From Psychrobacter sp. UBA6766 (lineage in GTDB: Bacteria; Pseudomonadota; Gammaproteobacteria; Pseudomonadales; Moraxellaceae), in NCBI RefSeq assembly GCF_002453355.1, contig NZ_DKGQ01000008.1, forward strand, positions 21,093 to 85,092: a stretch of DNA of 64,000 nt, given 5' to 3'. How positions within the stretch are numbered: the first letter of the stretch is position 1; the number at the start of each line of letters is the position of its first letter. Of the stretch, positions 1 through 8,127 are shown in pieces. A model generated the notes under the pieces. The model had not been told where the DNA came from. It did no database searches and saw nothing but the letters and a program-made list of their open reading frames with translations. A program made the position numbers and the translations under genes.

Positions 1-374
1 GACACGATACGATATTCGGTGGCGTCTTCATTCATCAGATAAACGATTAAATCGTCAATGATACCGCCTTGCTCATTGAGCATCGGAGAATAAAGCGCTT
101 TACCGACGGTTTTTAGTTTATCGACATCATTGGCGAGTAGCTTTTGTAGCCATGCTTTGGCATCAGGGCCTTTAATATCGGCAACGACCATATGCGAGAC
201 GTCAAACATACCAGCATCGGTACGCACCGATTCGTGCTCTTCAATTTGTGAACCATAATGGATGGGCAATTCCCAACCAGAAAAATCGACCAGTTTGCCA
301 TCACTATCAAGGTGCGACTGGTAAAGGGGCGTGCGCTTTGGGGCTGAAGTACTTGTGCTTTGAGTGTCGGTCAT
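1..374 (-). CDS. gcvT: Aminomethyltransferase (glycine cleavage T protein), N-terminal part
   Basis: The first 124 codons are present; the rest runs off the left edge of the window. T protein takes the aminomethyl group from lipoylated H protein and passes the one-carbon unit to tetrahydrofolate, releasing ammonia. Visible family motifs are [40 protein letters not shown] and the LLANDVDKL region. The ATG at 374 has AAGGA six bases upstream. The gene is preceded by a tandem glycine riboswitch and promoter on the same strand, which independently supports a glycine-responsive gcv operon. Confidence is high despite truncation. Confidence 0.95.
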   Translation of the reverse strand, partial: MTDTQSTSTSAPKRTPLYQSHLDSDGKLVDFSGWELPIHYGSQIEEHESVRTDAGMFDVSHMVVADIKGPDAKAWLQKLLANDVDKLKTVGKALYSPMLNEQGGIIDDLIVYLMNEDATEYRIV

Positions 375-491
375 AACAAATCCTTATGGAACATCAGCAG
401 CATTTGATAATCAGTCATAAAATATCAAAGTAGCAGGGCAGATGTGCATTATCATAGTAGTGAGAAGCAATCTTGCAGGGCGCAAGCGTTG

Positions 492-551
492 CGACCAAAG
501 GTCGTACAAAAAAATAGAACAATTAGCCAAACAGACGCCGAACGTCGGTTT
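492..551 (-). promoter_or_regulatory. gcvT: Hairpins between glycine riboswitch and gcvT (possible expression platform)
   Basis: On the minus strand two inverted repeats lie between aptamer 2 and gcvT. One pairs 529-537 with 543-551 (GACG/CGTC core). The other is a perfect CGACC/GGTCG hairpin at 492-504. A run of seven U (508-514) lies between them, about 14 nt after the first hairpin, so this is not a textbook terminator. How glycine binding is transmitted (anti-termination or another mechanism) cannot be settled by eye. Confidence 0.4.
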
Positions 552-560
552 AAGCAAAAG

Positions 561-894
561 CCCTATCTGTCCTGTAACCTGAGATTTTCAACACGAATCA
601 TCATTGTTTGTCTATCAAAGCATGAGCTTTAAAGGCAATCGCGATGATGCCGCATTTTCTCCCCTTCGGTGAGTAAGGCGTCGTCCGTCCTTACCGCTCT
701 CCAGATTTGTTATGCCTTATGTTTTGGAATGCTATGCGATTTTAGTAGCAATAAAACAGTCATGACATATGTTTTTCAGTCCTTTTACCTGAGCGATTGG
801 CAGGGTGTATGCGCCTTCGGTGGTCATGTCGCAATTATTAGTGCAAGCTCATTAATATGAACGCACTCAATATTGTGCTCAAGACTCTCTCCTG
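561..894 (-). ncRNA. Tandem glycine riboswitch
   Basis: Read on the minus strand, the leader holds two copies of the glycine aptamer pattern. Aptamer 1 (about 894 to 774) starts with TCAGGAGAGAGTC, has CCACCGAAGGCGCA and ends with GCTCAGGTAAAAGGACTGA. Aptamer 2 (about 707 to 561) starts CTGGAGAGCGG, has CACCGAAGGGGAGAAA and ends with CTCAGGTTACAGGACAGAT. The order GGAGAG, CCGAAGG, CTCAGGxxxxAGGAC is diagnostic of the family. It sits directly upstream of gcvT, the usual regulated gene. Glycine binding normally turns the cleavage system on. The linker between aptamers is about 65 nt, which is long. Confidence 0.93.
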
Positions 895-906
895 AAAAAC
901 GCTTTT

Positions 907-935
907 ATTATGAAAGGTTCAGGCTGTTTTTACAA
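907..935 (-). promoter_or_regulatory. gcvT: Promoter of the gcvT riboswitch transcript
   Basis: On the minus strand there is TTGTAA (930-935) and CATAAT (907-912) separated by exactly 17 bases, a good sigma-70 match (4/6 and 5/6). The predicted start near 900 lies just upstream of the first base pair of aptamer 1 at 894, as expected for a riboswitch leader. Confidence 0.6.
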
Positions 936-1140
936 GCCATCTGCCTCATTAAAGTCGATAATGTTGTGAAAAAGAACCTTTTAACAAAATAACGGGTAAA
1001 TTTATTTATAAATAATAGGTACTAAGGGTAATTATAAAGGTTAATTTTACTGTGATTTACCATAGCCGAACGTAAAGCGACTACGGATTATGGCGTCAAA
1101 TATGCTAATCTATAGCGATAGTTTCTGATAGGTTGTTTTT

Positions 1141-1461
1141 ATGCATTGCGATATTTATAAATTCCCCAAACACGATGATATGTATGTTTACATTGCTCGT
1201 CCTGATTATCCTGATGATACCGACGAAATTAAAGATTGGCTGGGTGTGCTACCAAAAGATTTCCGTGCCAGCTTAGGGCGTAGTAAGTTTGTCATGCATT
1301 TAGACTTGGCAACTACGCCATCGCTTGCGCGCGTCGATAAAGAAGAGGTGCTGGCAAAATTAAAGTCGCAAGGATATTTTGTGCAATTACCGCCACAAGA
1401 TGTCATGCGCCGTCAGGCTGAGCTGCGCGCCCGTGAAGCACAGGACAATATCTACGATTAG
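1141..1461 (+). CDS. YcgL-domain protein
   Basis: A 106-residue protein of the YcgL family, small soluble proteins of gammaproteobacteria with no firmly assigned function. The family pattern is visible: an N-terminal strand with CDIYKFPKHDDMYVYI, a middle helix (DEIKDWLGVLPKDF), then LVMHLDL-type and GYFVQLPP near residue 80. The ribosome site is weak. It stands alone between the gcvT leader and an unrelated membrane protein. The C-terminal tail after the PP motif (about 20 residues rich in Arg, Glu and Ala) is likely a helix. Confidence 0.85.
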   Translation: MHCDIYKFPKHDDMYVYIARPDYPDDTDEIKDWLGVLPKDFRASLGRSKFVMHLDLATTPSLARVDKEEVLAKLKSQGYFVQLPPQDVMRRQAELRAREAQDNIYD

Positions 1462-1644
1462 GGCGTTTTTTAGCATTAATGCATTTTGGTAGAAAGTCAT
1501 GATAAACTAACCACTATTAAATACATATAATCAAGTTCAGATATCGATTATGTATTTTGTCGTACTTTTGGTCTGACAAAACTTACCCTATACCGTTAGA
1601 CGCCTTATGTACTACCGGTAATAAACGCAGGTAATGAAACACGC

Positions 1645-2262
1645 ATGGATTGGTTAAAAGGCATTATAGACAGCTTACCGATGGGCGCTATCAGTGACAC
1701 TCTTGGTGAGATTACGATTTGGTGGGGGCAACTGGTAAAAGACGTGCCACCCGCAGACTTACCTATGTATGCATATCTTGGCGGTGTCATTATCGTTTTG
1801 ATACTTTGGCTGTTGGTTGCTCGCATTTTGCCGCGCCCACTCGGCGGTATGAGTTGGATGATGCTATTTGCTGTGTTATTAGCACCGGGTACGGCTCTTG
1901 GTGATCCCAGCGTCATAGCTCCCGCAAGTATTGGTGTCGTTTATGCGATTATGATGAAAGACACTGCTGGCGCGATTACGAATATGTTGCCGATTTTGGT
2001 GGTACTGGTAGTAGGCTTGTTTGTTGGTTTTGTTTGGCAACTGATTCGCGGTGCGTTTGAATCAAGCTTGGATAAAGCGCGTAGCCGAACGGCAGAAGAT
2101 GCGCAAGCGACCGCTCAATTGACTACTGGTAATTACTTGGCAGACGATGCTAGTTTATCAGAGTCGTTTGATCATTCAGCATTGACGCCTAAACCTGAAA
2201 TAACTAAGACTGAATTAAATAAGCCTAAAGCTGAGGTTAGCTTAAAAAAAGACCGCAAATAA
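1645..2262 (+). CDS. Hypothetical inner-membrane protein
   Basis: A 205-residue protein I do not recognise. Hydrophobic segments lie at about residues 42-62, 69-104 (probably two short spans around a GD turn) and 112-132. A hydrophilic tail of about 70 residues follows, ending in a Lys-rich stretch (KPKAEVSLKKDRK). The N-terminal 35 residues look amphipathic. The tail is probably cytoplasmic and could bind a partner, but no domain is evident. No strong ribosome site precedes the ATG. It is closed by a clear intrinsic terminator at 2307, so it forms a single-gene unit or follows ycgL. Confidence 0.65.
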   Translation: MDWLKGIIDSLPMGAISDTLGEITIWWGQLVKDVPPADLPMYAYLGGVIIVLILWLLVARILPRPLGGMSWMMLFAVLLAPGTALGDPSVIAPASIGVVYAIMMKDTAGAITNMLPILVVLVVGLFVGFVWQLIRGAFESSLDKARSRTAEDAQATAQLTTGNYLADDASLSESFDHSALTPKPEITKTELNKPKAEVSLKKDRK

Positions 2263-2306
2263 TAAGCATGAGTCATATAGCTTTTTGCTTTAGATTTTTA
2301 CAAAAT

Positions 2307-2333
2307 AAAAGACACCTTGCGTGTCTTTTTTTA
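2307..2333 (+). terminator. Rho-independent terminator
   Basis: AAAAGACAC (2307-2315) pairs with GTGTCTTTT (2321-2329) across a five-base loop and runs into a T tract. It ends the membrane-protein gene at 1645-2262. The remaining stretch to the MoxR start at 2564 is AT-rich and shows no other gene. Confidence 0.85.
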
Positions 2334-2563
2334 TGTAATTCCATTTGTCCATCGACGCTGAAAAGCTAATTTTAGAATAAGACACAGTAAATCGTTATTA
2401 ATTTAAATCATATTTGGTGGTCAATTCGAACGCATGAGTATTTTGGCAATCTATAGGGCTGTGCTAATCTAAATGATTGTGTAACTTCTAACGATTTCCT
2501 CTAAGCTTTCTACTATATTTAACAGATAACAATAACTGCGATTTAATTAACCGAGAATGTATT

Positions 2564-3427
2564 ATGAGCACGACTGATAAAACGAAAAAGAGCTTTACCG
2601 GCACGCAAAACTATATCGCCACTGACGATTTGCAGCTCGCTGTTAATGCGGCGATGACGTTACAAAAGCCGCTACTGATTAAAGGTGAGCCGGGCACAGG
2701 GAAGACATTATTAGCAGAAGAGGTAGCGGAGAGTTTGGGAATGCCGCTGATTACGTGGCATATCAAATCGACCACCAAAGCTGAGCAAGGACTATATGAG
2801 TACGATGCGGTATCGCGCCTACGGGATTCGCAACTGGGTGATGATAAGGTTTATGAGATTGGCAATTATATCAAGCCCGGCAAACTGTGGGAGGCCTTTA
2901 CTAGCAGCGAGCGCAGTGTGTTACTGATTGATGAAATTGATAAAGCCGATATTGAGTTTCCAAACGATTTGCTGCATGAGCTCGATAAAATGTCTTTTTA
3001 CGTCTACGAGACGGGCCAAACCATCACTGCCGAGCAGCGTCCGGTGGTTATCATCACCTCAAATAATGAAAAAGAGCTACCGGATGCATTTTTACGTCGC
3101 TGCTTTTTCCATTATATCGATTTTCCTGAGGAAAATACCATGCGCCAAATCATTGAAGTGCATTTCCCTAATATCCAAGAAAAACTCGTCAATGATGCGC
3201 TCGATATTTTTTATAAGCTGCGTAGTATTCAAGGCCTCAAAAAACCACCATCAACGTCGGAATTGGTCGATTGGTTAACGTTATTGCTCGCTGATGATAT
3301 GGCACAAGCAGAGCTAGAAGAAAATTTGCGTGGTGAGAAGTCTATTCCGCCACTATATGGCGCGCTGCTGAAAAACGAAGCCGATGTGAGCTTGTTGCAA
3401 CGTTTTGCCAACATGATGCGTCGATAA
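2564..3427 (+). CDS. MoxR-family AAA+ ATPase
   Basis: A 287-residue AAA+ ATPase of the MoxR group. Walker A is GEPGTGKT at residues 41-48 and Walker B is VLLIDEID at 119-126. A sensor-1-like IITSNNEKELPDAFLRRC follows, containing the arginine-finger region. MoxR proteins act as chaperones that work with von Willebrand A (VWA) proteins to assemble or activate a metal-containing or multi-subunit target. The partner is the next gene, 80 bases downstream on the same strand. The target is not apparent in the neighbourhood. Confidence 0.9.
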   Translation: MSTTDKTKKSFTGTQNYIATDDLQLAVNAAMTLQKPLLIKGEPGTGKTLLAEEVAESLGMPLITWHIKSTTKAEQGLYEYDAVSRLRDSQLGDDKVYEIGNYIKPGKLWEAFTSSERSVLLIDEIDKADIEFPNDLLHELDKMSFYVYETGQTITAEQRPVVIITSNNEKELPDAFLRRCFFHYIDFPEENTMRQIIEVHFPNIQEKLVNDALDIFYKLRSIQGLKKPPSTSELVDWLTLLLADDMAQAELEENLRGEKSIPPLYGALLKNEADVSLLQRFANMMRR

Positions 3428-3507
3428 GCGTCGGATTGTTTGTCATAATTAAAATAATCAAGCGGTGTAATTCGTAACTATATCAGCCAATAAGTGATGC
3501 GACTTTT

Positions 3508-4731
3508 ATGTTTATCAAATTGTTCTATACTTTACGTACTTACGGCGTGCCGGTCAGTACGCGTGAGCTGCTTGACCTAAATGCGGCGTTAGATCAAGGG
3601 CTAATGATGCAGCCGCATCCTGAAAATTCAGAACTGTCTACTTTTACCAGTCGCGAAGATATGTATCGACTGATACGCCTTTGTATGGTCAAAGATGAGC
3701 GCCATTTTGATAAATTTGACCGCGCTATGGCAGATTATTTTGAGGGTGTTGATAGTCTCGATATGGATGAGCTACTAGCGAAGCTGACGGACATTCCTAA
3801 AGAATGGCTCGATCTCAAGCTTGATCCAAAAAATCTGACCGAAGAGCAGCGGCGCTTGCTGAAAAAGTACGGCTCATTAGAAGAATTGATGAAAGCGCTT
3901 GAAGAACGTCTGAAAGAGCAAAAAGAGCGTCATCAAGGCGGTAGTAAGTGGGTCGGCACTGGCGGTACTTCACCATTTGGTGCTTATGGCGACCATCCAG
4001 AAGGCGTACGCGTTGGCGGTGAGTCGCGTAAACGTAGCGCTGCGAAAGTATGGGAGCAGCGTAAATACCGCAATCTCGATGATGACAATCAGCTTGGGAC
4101 GCGCCAAATTCAGATGGCACTGCGTAACTTGCGTCAGTTTGCCCGTACCGGCAGCGCCGATGAGCTAGATATTCACGAAACCATTAAGCGCACCGCCAAA
4201 AAAGGTGTCCTCGATATTCATATGCAAGCTGAGCGCCGCAACCGCGTCAAGGTACTAATGCTATTTGATGTTGGTGGCAGTATGGATGTTCACGTCGAAG
4301 CATTGGAAAAATTGTTTTCTGCGGCCAAAAATGAATTTAAAACGTTAGAGTTTTTTTACTTTCATAACTGTCTATATGATTATGTTTGGAAAGACAATAA
4401 TCGCCGCCACAGCGCGCCGATGCCGACTTATGAGCTGCTCAATACCTATGGTCGTGAGTATCGGGTGATATTTGTCGGCGATGCGTCGATGTCGCCGTAT
4501 GAGCTGATGACGGTTGGCGGTAGCGTCGAATATATGAATAATGAGGCGGGCATCGTATGGCTAAAACGGGTACTGGCACATTTTGACAAGGTCGCTTGGC
4601 TCAATCCGGAAAATCCTGCGTATTGGCAGTATACGCAAACCATCGTTGAGATTAAAAAACTCTTCGATAATAAGATGTATCCGATGACTTTACATGGCGT
4701 GGAAGAGATGACCAACTATTTGGCGCGCTGA
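3508..4731 (+). CDS. VWA domain protein (CoxE-like), MoxR partner
   Basis: A 407-residue protein. An N-terminal part resembles CoxE-like proteins (TLRTYGVPVSTRELLDLNAAL), a charged helical linker covers about residues 110-150, and a C-terminal VWA fold follows. The metal-ion-dependent adhesion site is DVGGSM, with Asp254, Gly256 and Ser258 in the D-x-G-x-S pattern. A second acidic loop is FVGDASMSPYELM. Together with the upstream ATPase it forms the recurrent MoxR-VWA pair. Cytoplasmic location is expected since no signal peptide or membrane span is present. The start has only a weak ribosome site. Confidence 0.87.
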   Translation: MFIKLFYTLRTYGVPVSTRELLDLNAALDQGLMMQPHPENSELSTFTSREDMYRLIRLCMVKDERHFDKFDRAMADYFEGVDSLDMDELLAKLTDIPKEWLDLKLDPKNLTEEQRRLLKKYGSLEELMKALEERLKEQKERHQGGSKWVGTGGTSPFGAYGDHPEGVRVGGESRKRSAAKVWEQRKYRNLDDDNQLGTRQIQMALRNLRQFARTGSADELDIHETIKRTAKKGVLDIHMQAERRNRVKVLMLFDVGGSMDVHVEALEKLFSAAKNEFKTLEFFYFHNCLYDYVWKDNNRRHSAPMPTYELLNTYGREYRVIFVGDASMSPYELMTVGGSVEYMNNEAGIVWLKRVLAHFDKVAWLNPENPAYWQYTQTIVEIKKLFDNKMYPMTLHGVEEMTNYLAR

Positions 4732-4780
4732 TTGATGATAGTAAGAAATATTCTCTTTATTTATTGTTTAAACAGGCATA

Positions 4781-4817
4781 AAAATAGCCGTTATAAAATA
4801 TATAGCGGCTATTTTTT
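4781..4817. terminator. Bidirectional intrinsic terminator
   Basis: AAAATAGCCG (4781-4790) pairs with CGGCTATTTT (4806-4815). A T tract follows on the plus strand and the mirrored A tract gives one on the minus strand. It lies between the convergent VWA gene and the DUF2233 lipoprotein gene and can end both. Confidence 0.85.
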
Positions 4818-4845
4818 CTATTTTTTCTTTTTTACTCTTTCGTTT

Positions 4846-5673
4846 CTAATTCTTTGTTTCCAGCAGCCCAATCATCACGCCCATCTCTTTTTTGTCATGT
4901 TTATCAATGCTAGGAGCATAGAGCGCTGAGGCGATGCCGCCGTCCAAGAATAACGCATTTGGACAGTTTAAGTCATCTTTAAACAGCGCGGCAAATTGAT
5001 AAAAGCTGACTGGCGCTTCGCTATTGACAAACTGGACGCTGCCATCGCTGCATATCCCGACGCCATTTCGCAGCTTTATCGAGTGGCTGTTTGGGTCAAA
5101 TTTGGGATGGATTTCATCATTAATGACGAGCATCGGCCCTGACTGTGTGGCATACCAAGGTTGTACCTTGCCACTTTTGAGCTGGTTATATAGGGCTTGG
5201 CTTTCAGTAATTTGCACCTTTCCAGATTTATCCCACCACAACACACCATTGGGCAATAAGTGAAAGTTACCGCCGCCTTCTTTAATATTTAATGCGCGCA
5301 GCTCTTTACCTTTAATGACCGTATAACCAATCGGCGCGTAATTTTCATCATACATGCCTGCATTCATGGCAAAGTTTAGAGTTTGATCAGAAGGAAGATC
5401 AGCAATTAGTTTCTCAAAGGTCAGCAATGGCTTGCTGCTACCAGTTTGTTTCCAAAATAGCTGTAATGACGTTCGACTCTCAGTCAATACTTGGGACTCA
5501 ACACGGCAAATGCTGTAGGCGAATGGTAATGTTTGAGACTGGCACGACCCGTTTTTTGTATGATTGGAGGTTGAATTCTCACTGTCATCATTGATAGGCT
5601 GGCAGGCGCTGATGCTTAATGCCATCAGCGCTGTCATGATTTGAGACGATAACGTAAAAAAAGGAGTTGTCAT
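4846..5673 (-). CDS. Phosphodiester glycosidase family lipoprotein (DUF2233/NAGPA-like)
   Basis: A 275-residue lipoprotein. After the start (ATG at 5673, with an AAGAAG-like ribosome site; an in-frame GTG lies two codons earlier) comes a signal ending in SISAC, with Cys24 as the lipid-modified residue. The body matches the phosphodiester glycosidase domain found in YigE and the uncovering enzyme NAGPA. It includes FAMNAGMYDENYAPIGYTVIKG, the GGGNFHLLPNGVLWW block, a QSGPMLV motif and the terminal LFLDGGIASALY block. It probably acts in the periplasm on a sugar phosphodiester; the substrate is unknown. Confidence 0.85.
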   Translation of the reverse strand: MTTPFFTLSSQIMTALMALSISACQPINDDSENSTSNHTKNGSCQSQTLPFAYSICRVESQVLTESRTSLQLFWKQTGSSKPLLTFEKLIADLPSDQTLNFAMNAGMYDENYAPIGYTVIKGKELRALNIKEGGGNFHLLPNGVLWWDKSGKVQITESQALYNQLKSGKVQPWYATQSGPMLVINDEIHPKFDPNSHSIKLRNGVGICSDGSVQFVNSEAPVSFYQFAALFKDDLNCPNALFLDGGIASALYAPSIDKHDKKEMGVMIGLLETKN

Positions 5674-5742
5674 GAACACGTCTTCTTTATAAAAGCCGCC
5701 AAGTACCCAGTTTAGGGCAATATTTTAAGGGAATTCAGGCTT

Positions 5743-7545
5743 TTAATTGCCAGTTTCGGGAATATCACGGACGGTATTATTAACATTGCCGATCAACTGA
5801 CCACTATCCGTTATCACGGCAAAGCTGCCAAGGCCATGCTCCGTAGACGGACTGGGTTCTTTGCCTTTATCGCGCGAGTCTTTGTTGTAGGCAATCAACG
5901 CCTCATTGTTGGATAAAAAGCTATCTGCGCTCGCCATCACCCACATCTGGTTAAATACGTCAGCGCGCGCGCTACTACTGAGTAGTGCGCCTTCATCAGC
6001 AAAGTAATAAAATTTGGACAACAATTTTATCTGGCCGTCATCTAAGCGCCGTGCAATGTGATAAGGCTGCAGCTGACTTGGGTGTTGAAGCCCTACAGCC
6101 CCCACAATACTGGCTAAGGATTTTAAAGTGTTTTTATGAAAATTAGCAACTCGCTCGGCTTTGCTGGGGACATCAAGCGCTTTTTGGCGATACGGGTCTT
6201 GGGTGGCGACACCAACCGGACAGGTATTGGTGTGACATGAACGTGACTGGATACAACCAACAGCAAACATAAAACCGCGTGCCGAATTACACCAGTCAGC
6301 ACCTAGCGCAATCATTCGGGCAATATCAAAGCCTGAGACGATTTTTCCGCTAACCCCAAGCTTGATTTTGTCACGAATACCCGCACCAACCAAGGTATTG
6401 TGAACCAATAAAAAACCATCGACCATCGGCATTCCGACGTTGTCCATAAATTCAACGGGCGCCGCTCCTGTACCGCCTTCAGCCCCGTCAATGACGATAA
6501 AGTCAGGATAATTGTCTGTTTCTATCATAGCTTTAACAATAGCCATAAACTGCCACGGCTGGCCGATACAAAGCTTAAAGCCCACCGGCTTACCGCCAGA
6601 CAAATCGCGTAGCTGTTGCCAAAAATCTACCAGCTCAAGCGGGGTACTAAATGCACTGTGTGAAGAAGGTGACACACAGTCTTTGCCCATAGGGACGTGG
6701 CGTGTATCGGCGATCTCTTGCGTGATTTTCTCTGCAGGGAGGACACCGCCTTGACCGGGTTTAGCACCTTGTGAGAGCTTGATTTCAATCATTTTGACTT
6801 GTGGGTCTACTGCTTTCTCAGCAAAAGTTTGTGGATCAAAGTTACCAAACTCATCGCGGCAACCAAAATAACCCGTTCCCAACTCCCAGATCAAATCGCC
6901 ACCAAATTTGCGGTGGTAAGGGCTAATAGCACCTTCGCCAGTGTCATGAGTAAATCCACCCATTTTCGCGCCTTGGTTCAGCGCCATAATCGCATTCGCA
7001 GACAAGCTACCAAAACTCATCGCTGAGATATTAAACACCGACATATCATGAGGCTGCTTGCAGCGCTCGCCGCCAACAATGATTCGAAAATCTTTATTTT
7101 CTAAGGGTTGACTGACCGCCGATTGTAAAAACCACTCTTTGCCATGTGTGTATAAGTTGTCAAGCGTCCCAAAAGCGTTGGTGTCACTGACGTTTTTGGC
7201 TCGCTGATACACCAAAGCACGTTGCTGACGAGCAAATGGCACCTGCGCCTTGTCATCTTCTAAAAAGTACTGGCGAATTTCAGGACGAAAATCTTCAAGC
7301 AAGTAACGAATATGGCCAGCAACGGGATAATTTTTCAAAATGGCATGCTTTGACTGCAGCAAATCATAAACGCCAAGCGCAACGCCAATACCGCCCAAAA
7401 CGATTAACCACCCATTCATTAATAATAGCCCTGACAAAAACAGCAAGGCTGCAGCGGCAAAAGTACTATAGCGTAACATGACGCCGACTAAGTAAGGAGA
7501 ATCATGTTTTGGTTTTGGGTTTAAATTGGTACGAGATTGGGGCAT
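5743..7545 (-). CDS. FMN-binding glutamate synthase family protein
   Basis: About 600 residues. I chose the ATG at 7545; a TTG lies four codons upstream. Two hydrophobic spans near the N terminus anchor the protein. The rest is the FMN-binding TIM barrel of the glutamate synthase central domain: AMSFGSLSANAIMALNQGA, GGEGGxSPYH-like GEGAISPYHRKFGGDLIWELGTGYFG, KPGQGGVLPAEK, and IVIDGAEGGTGAAPVEFMD. The 3Fe-4S cysteines are in CIQSRSCHTNTCPVGVAT near residue 435. It lacks the glutaminase domain of GltB, so it is probably a membrane-bound FMN/Fe-S oxidoreductase of unknown substrate. Confidence 0.9.
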   Translation of the reverse strand: MPQSRTNLNPKPKHDSPYLVGVMLRYSTFAAAALLFLSGLLLMNGWLIVLGGIGVALGVYDLLQSKHAILKNYPVAGHIRYLLEDFRPEIRQYFLEDDKAQVPFARQQRALVYQRAKNVSDTNAFGTLDNLYTHGKEWFLQSAVSQPLENKDFRIIVGGERCKQPHDMSVFNISAMSFGSLSANAIMALNQGAKMGGFTHDTGEGAISPYHRKFGGDLIWELGTGYFGCRDEFGNFDPQTFAEKAVDPQVKMIEIKLSQGAKPGQGGVLPAEKITQEIADTRHVPMGKDCVSPSSHSAFSTPLELVDFWQQLRDLSGGKPVGFKLCIGQPWQFMAIVKAMIETDNYPDFIVIDGAEGGTGAAPVEFMDNVGMPMVDGFLLVHNTLVGAGIRDKIKLGVSGKIVSGFDIARMIALGADWCNSARGFMFAVGCIQSRSCHTNTCPVGVATQDPYRQKALDVPSKAERVANFHKNTLKSLASIVGAVGLQHPSQLQPYHIARRLDDGQIKLLSKFYYFADEGALLSSSARADVFNQMWVMASADSFLSNNEALIAYNKDSRDKGKEPSPSTEHGLGSFAVITDSGQLIGNVNNTVRDIPETGN

Positions 7546-7611
7546 AACAATACTCAACAGTGAGACGAAAATAATAAAAATGCGGCGACAATAAAGTAAA
7601 CCATCAATAAC

Positions 7612-7642
7612 AAAATAACCATGTCATAAACATGGTTATTTT
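7612..7642. terminator. Perfect AT-rich hairpin, possible bidirectional terminator
   Basis: AAAATAACCATG (7612-7623) is the exact inverse of CATGGTTATTTT (7631-7642) around a seven-base loop. T-rich sequence follows on both strands. It lies about 65 bases upstream of the glutamate-synthase-like gene, so it could end transcription from the small RNA side or form a leader structure. Confidence 0.5.
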
Positions 7643-7941
7643 ATTTGGATTACTAGCTCTCATTTACCGCGCACATCATACATATATGATAACACCGTGT
7701 CGGTTTAATTGGGTAACAGAGTGCTAATTTTATTCTCAGAACGGACGTTTTTAGACGTAAATAACTTTAAATGCTGACAAGAAGAAGAGTTTTTGAGGAT
7801 TGTTTGTCGAAGGAGAAAAGGAAGGGACATTCACGACATGGCAAAAAGTACTAAAAATAAGATTGAAATCGACCGTCAGTGTCTGGTGGTAAGGTCTAAA
7901 CAGTGCTTTGTGAGCGGTGACGTGTGCAGAGCATGAGTGGT

Positions 7942-8054
7942 AAAAAAAGCGTCTGCCCGCAACGCATAGCGGCACTACAGTATGTTTTCAACCCCCTGCT
8001 GTGTAGGTTTGGGGTCTGACACTCGCCCAGTCGGTTTCAAAAGGGCAGACTATC
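7942..8054 (-). ncRNA. Candidate stand-alone small RNA (about 113 nt)
   Basis: On the minus strand, GTCTGCCC (8050-8043) pairs perfectly with GGGCAGAC (7958-7951). This closes a roughly 100-nt RNA that ends in GC and then seven U (7948-7942). A GATAAT -10 element lies at 8065-8060, placing the start near 8054, only a few bases before the closing helix. Inside, CUAC/GUAG and CCCC/GGGG pairings are possible. It does not show the motifs of 5S, 6S, tmRNA, RNase P or the 4.5S SRP RNA (no GGAAGGAAGCAGC). I do not recognise the family. Confidence 0.5.
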
Positions 8055-8059
8055 CGTCT

Positions 8060-8065
8060 ATTATC
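8060..8065 (-). promoter_or_regulatory. -10 element of the candidate small RNA
   Basis: GATAAT on the minus strand (5/6 to consensus), placed correctly for a transcript starting at about 8054. The -35 region is weak (TTAATC at 17-base spacing). Confidence 0.4.
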
Positions 8066-8127
8066 AAATGTTACTGTTAAATGATTAAAACGGACAGAAA
8101 ATTCTACTATTAATGAACTAAAGATTC

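Larger units (their letters stand above)
7558..8127. other. 570-base intergenic region
   Basis: Between two minus-strand genes. It holds a 12-bp perfect hairpin at 7612-7642 and a candidate small RNA with promoter and terminator at 7942-8065. Between 7650 and 7940 I see no convincing gene; a 74-codon minus-strand frame there lacks a ribosome site and overlaps the RNA. Confidence 0.6.

Noticed and set aside
444..860. Plus-strand frames of about 60 codons opposite the gcvT leader
   Set aside because: They lie over the glycine riboswitch on the other strand, have no ribosome sites and no recognisable sequence.
7801..7835. GGA-rich stretch suggesting a CsrA/RsmA-sponge RNA
   Set aside because: Several GGA triplets occur, but they are not in hairpin loops and no promoter or terminator frames them.
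7751..7975. 74-codon minus-strand frame
   Set aside because: No ribosome site, composition unlike neighbouring proteins, and its 5' part overlaps the small RNA candidate and its terminator.
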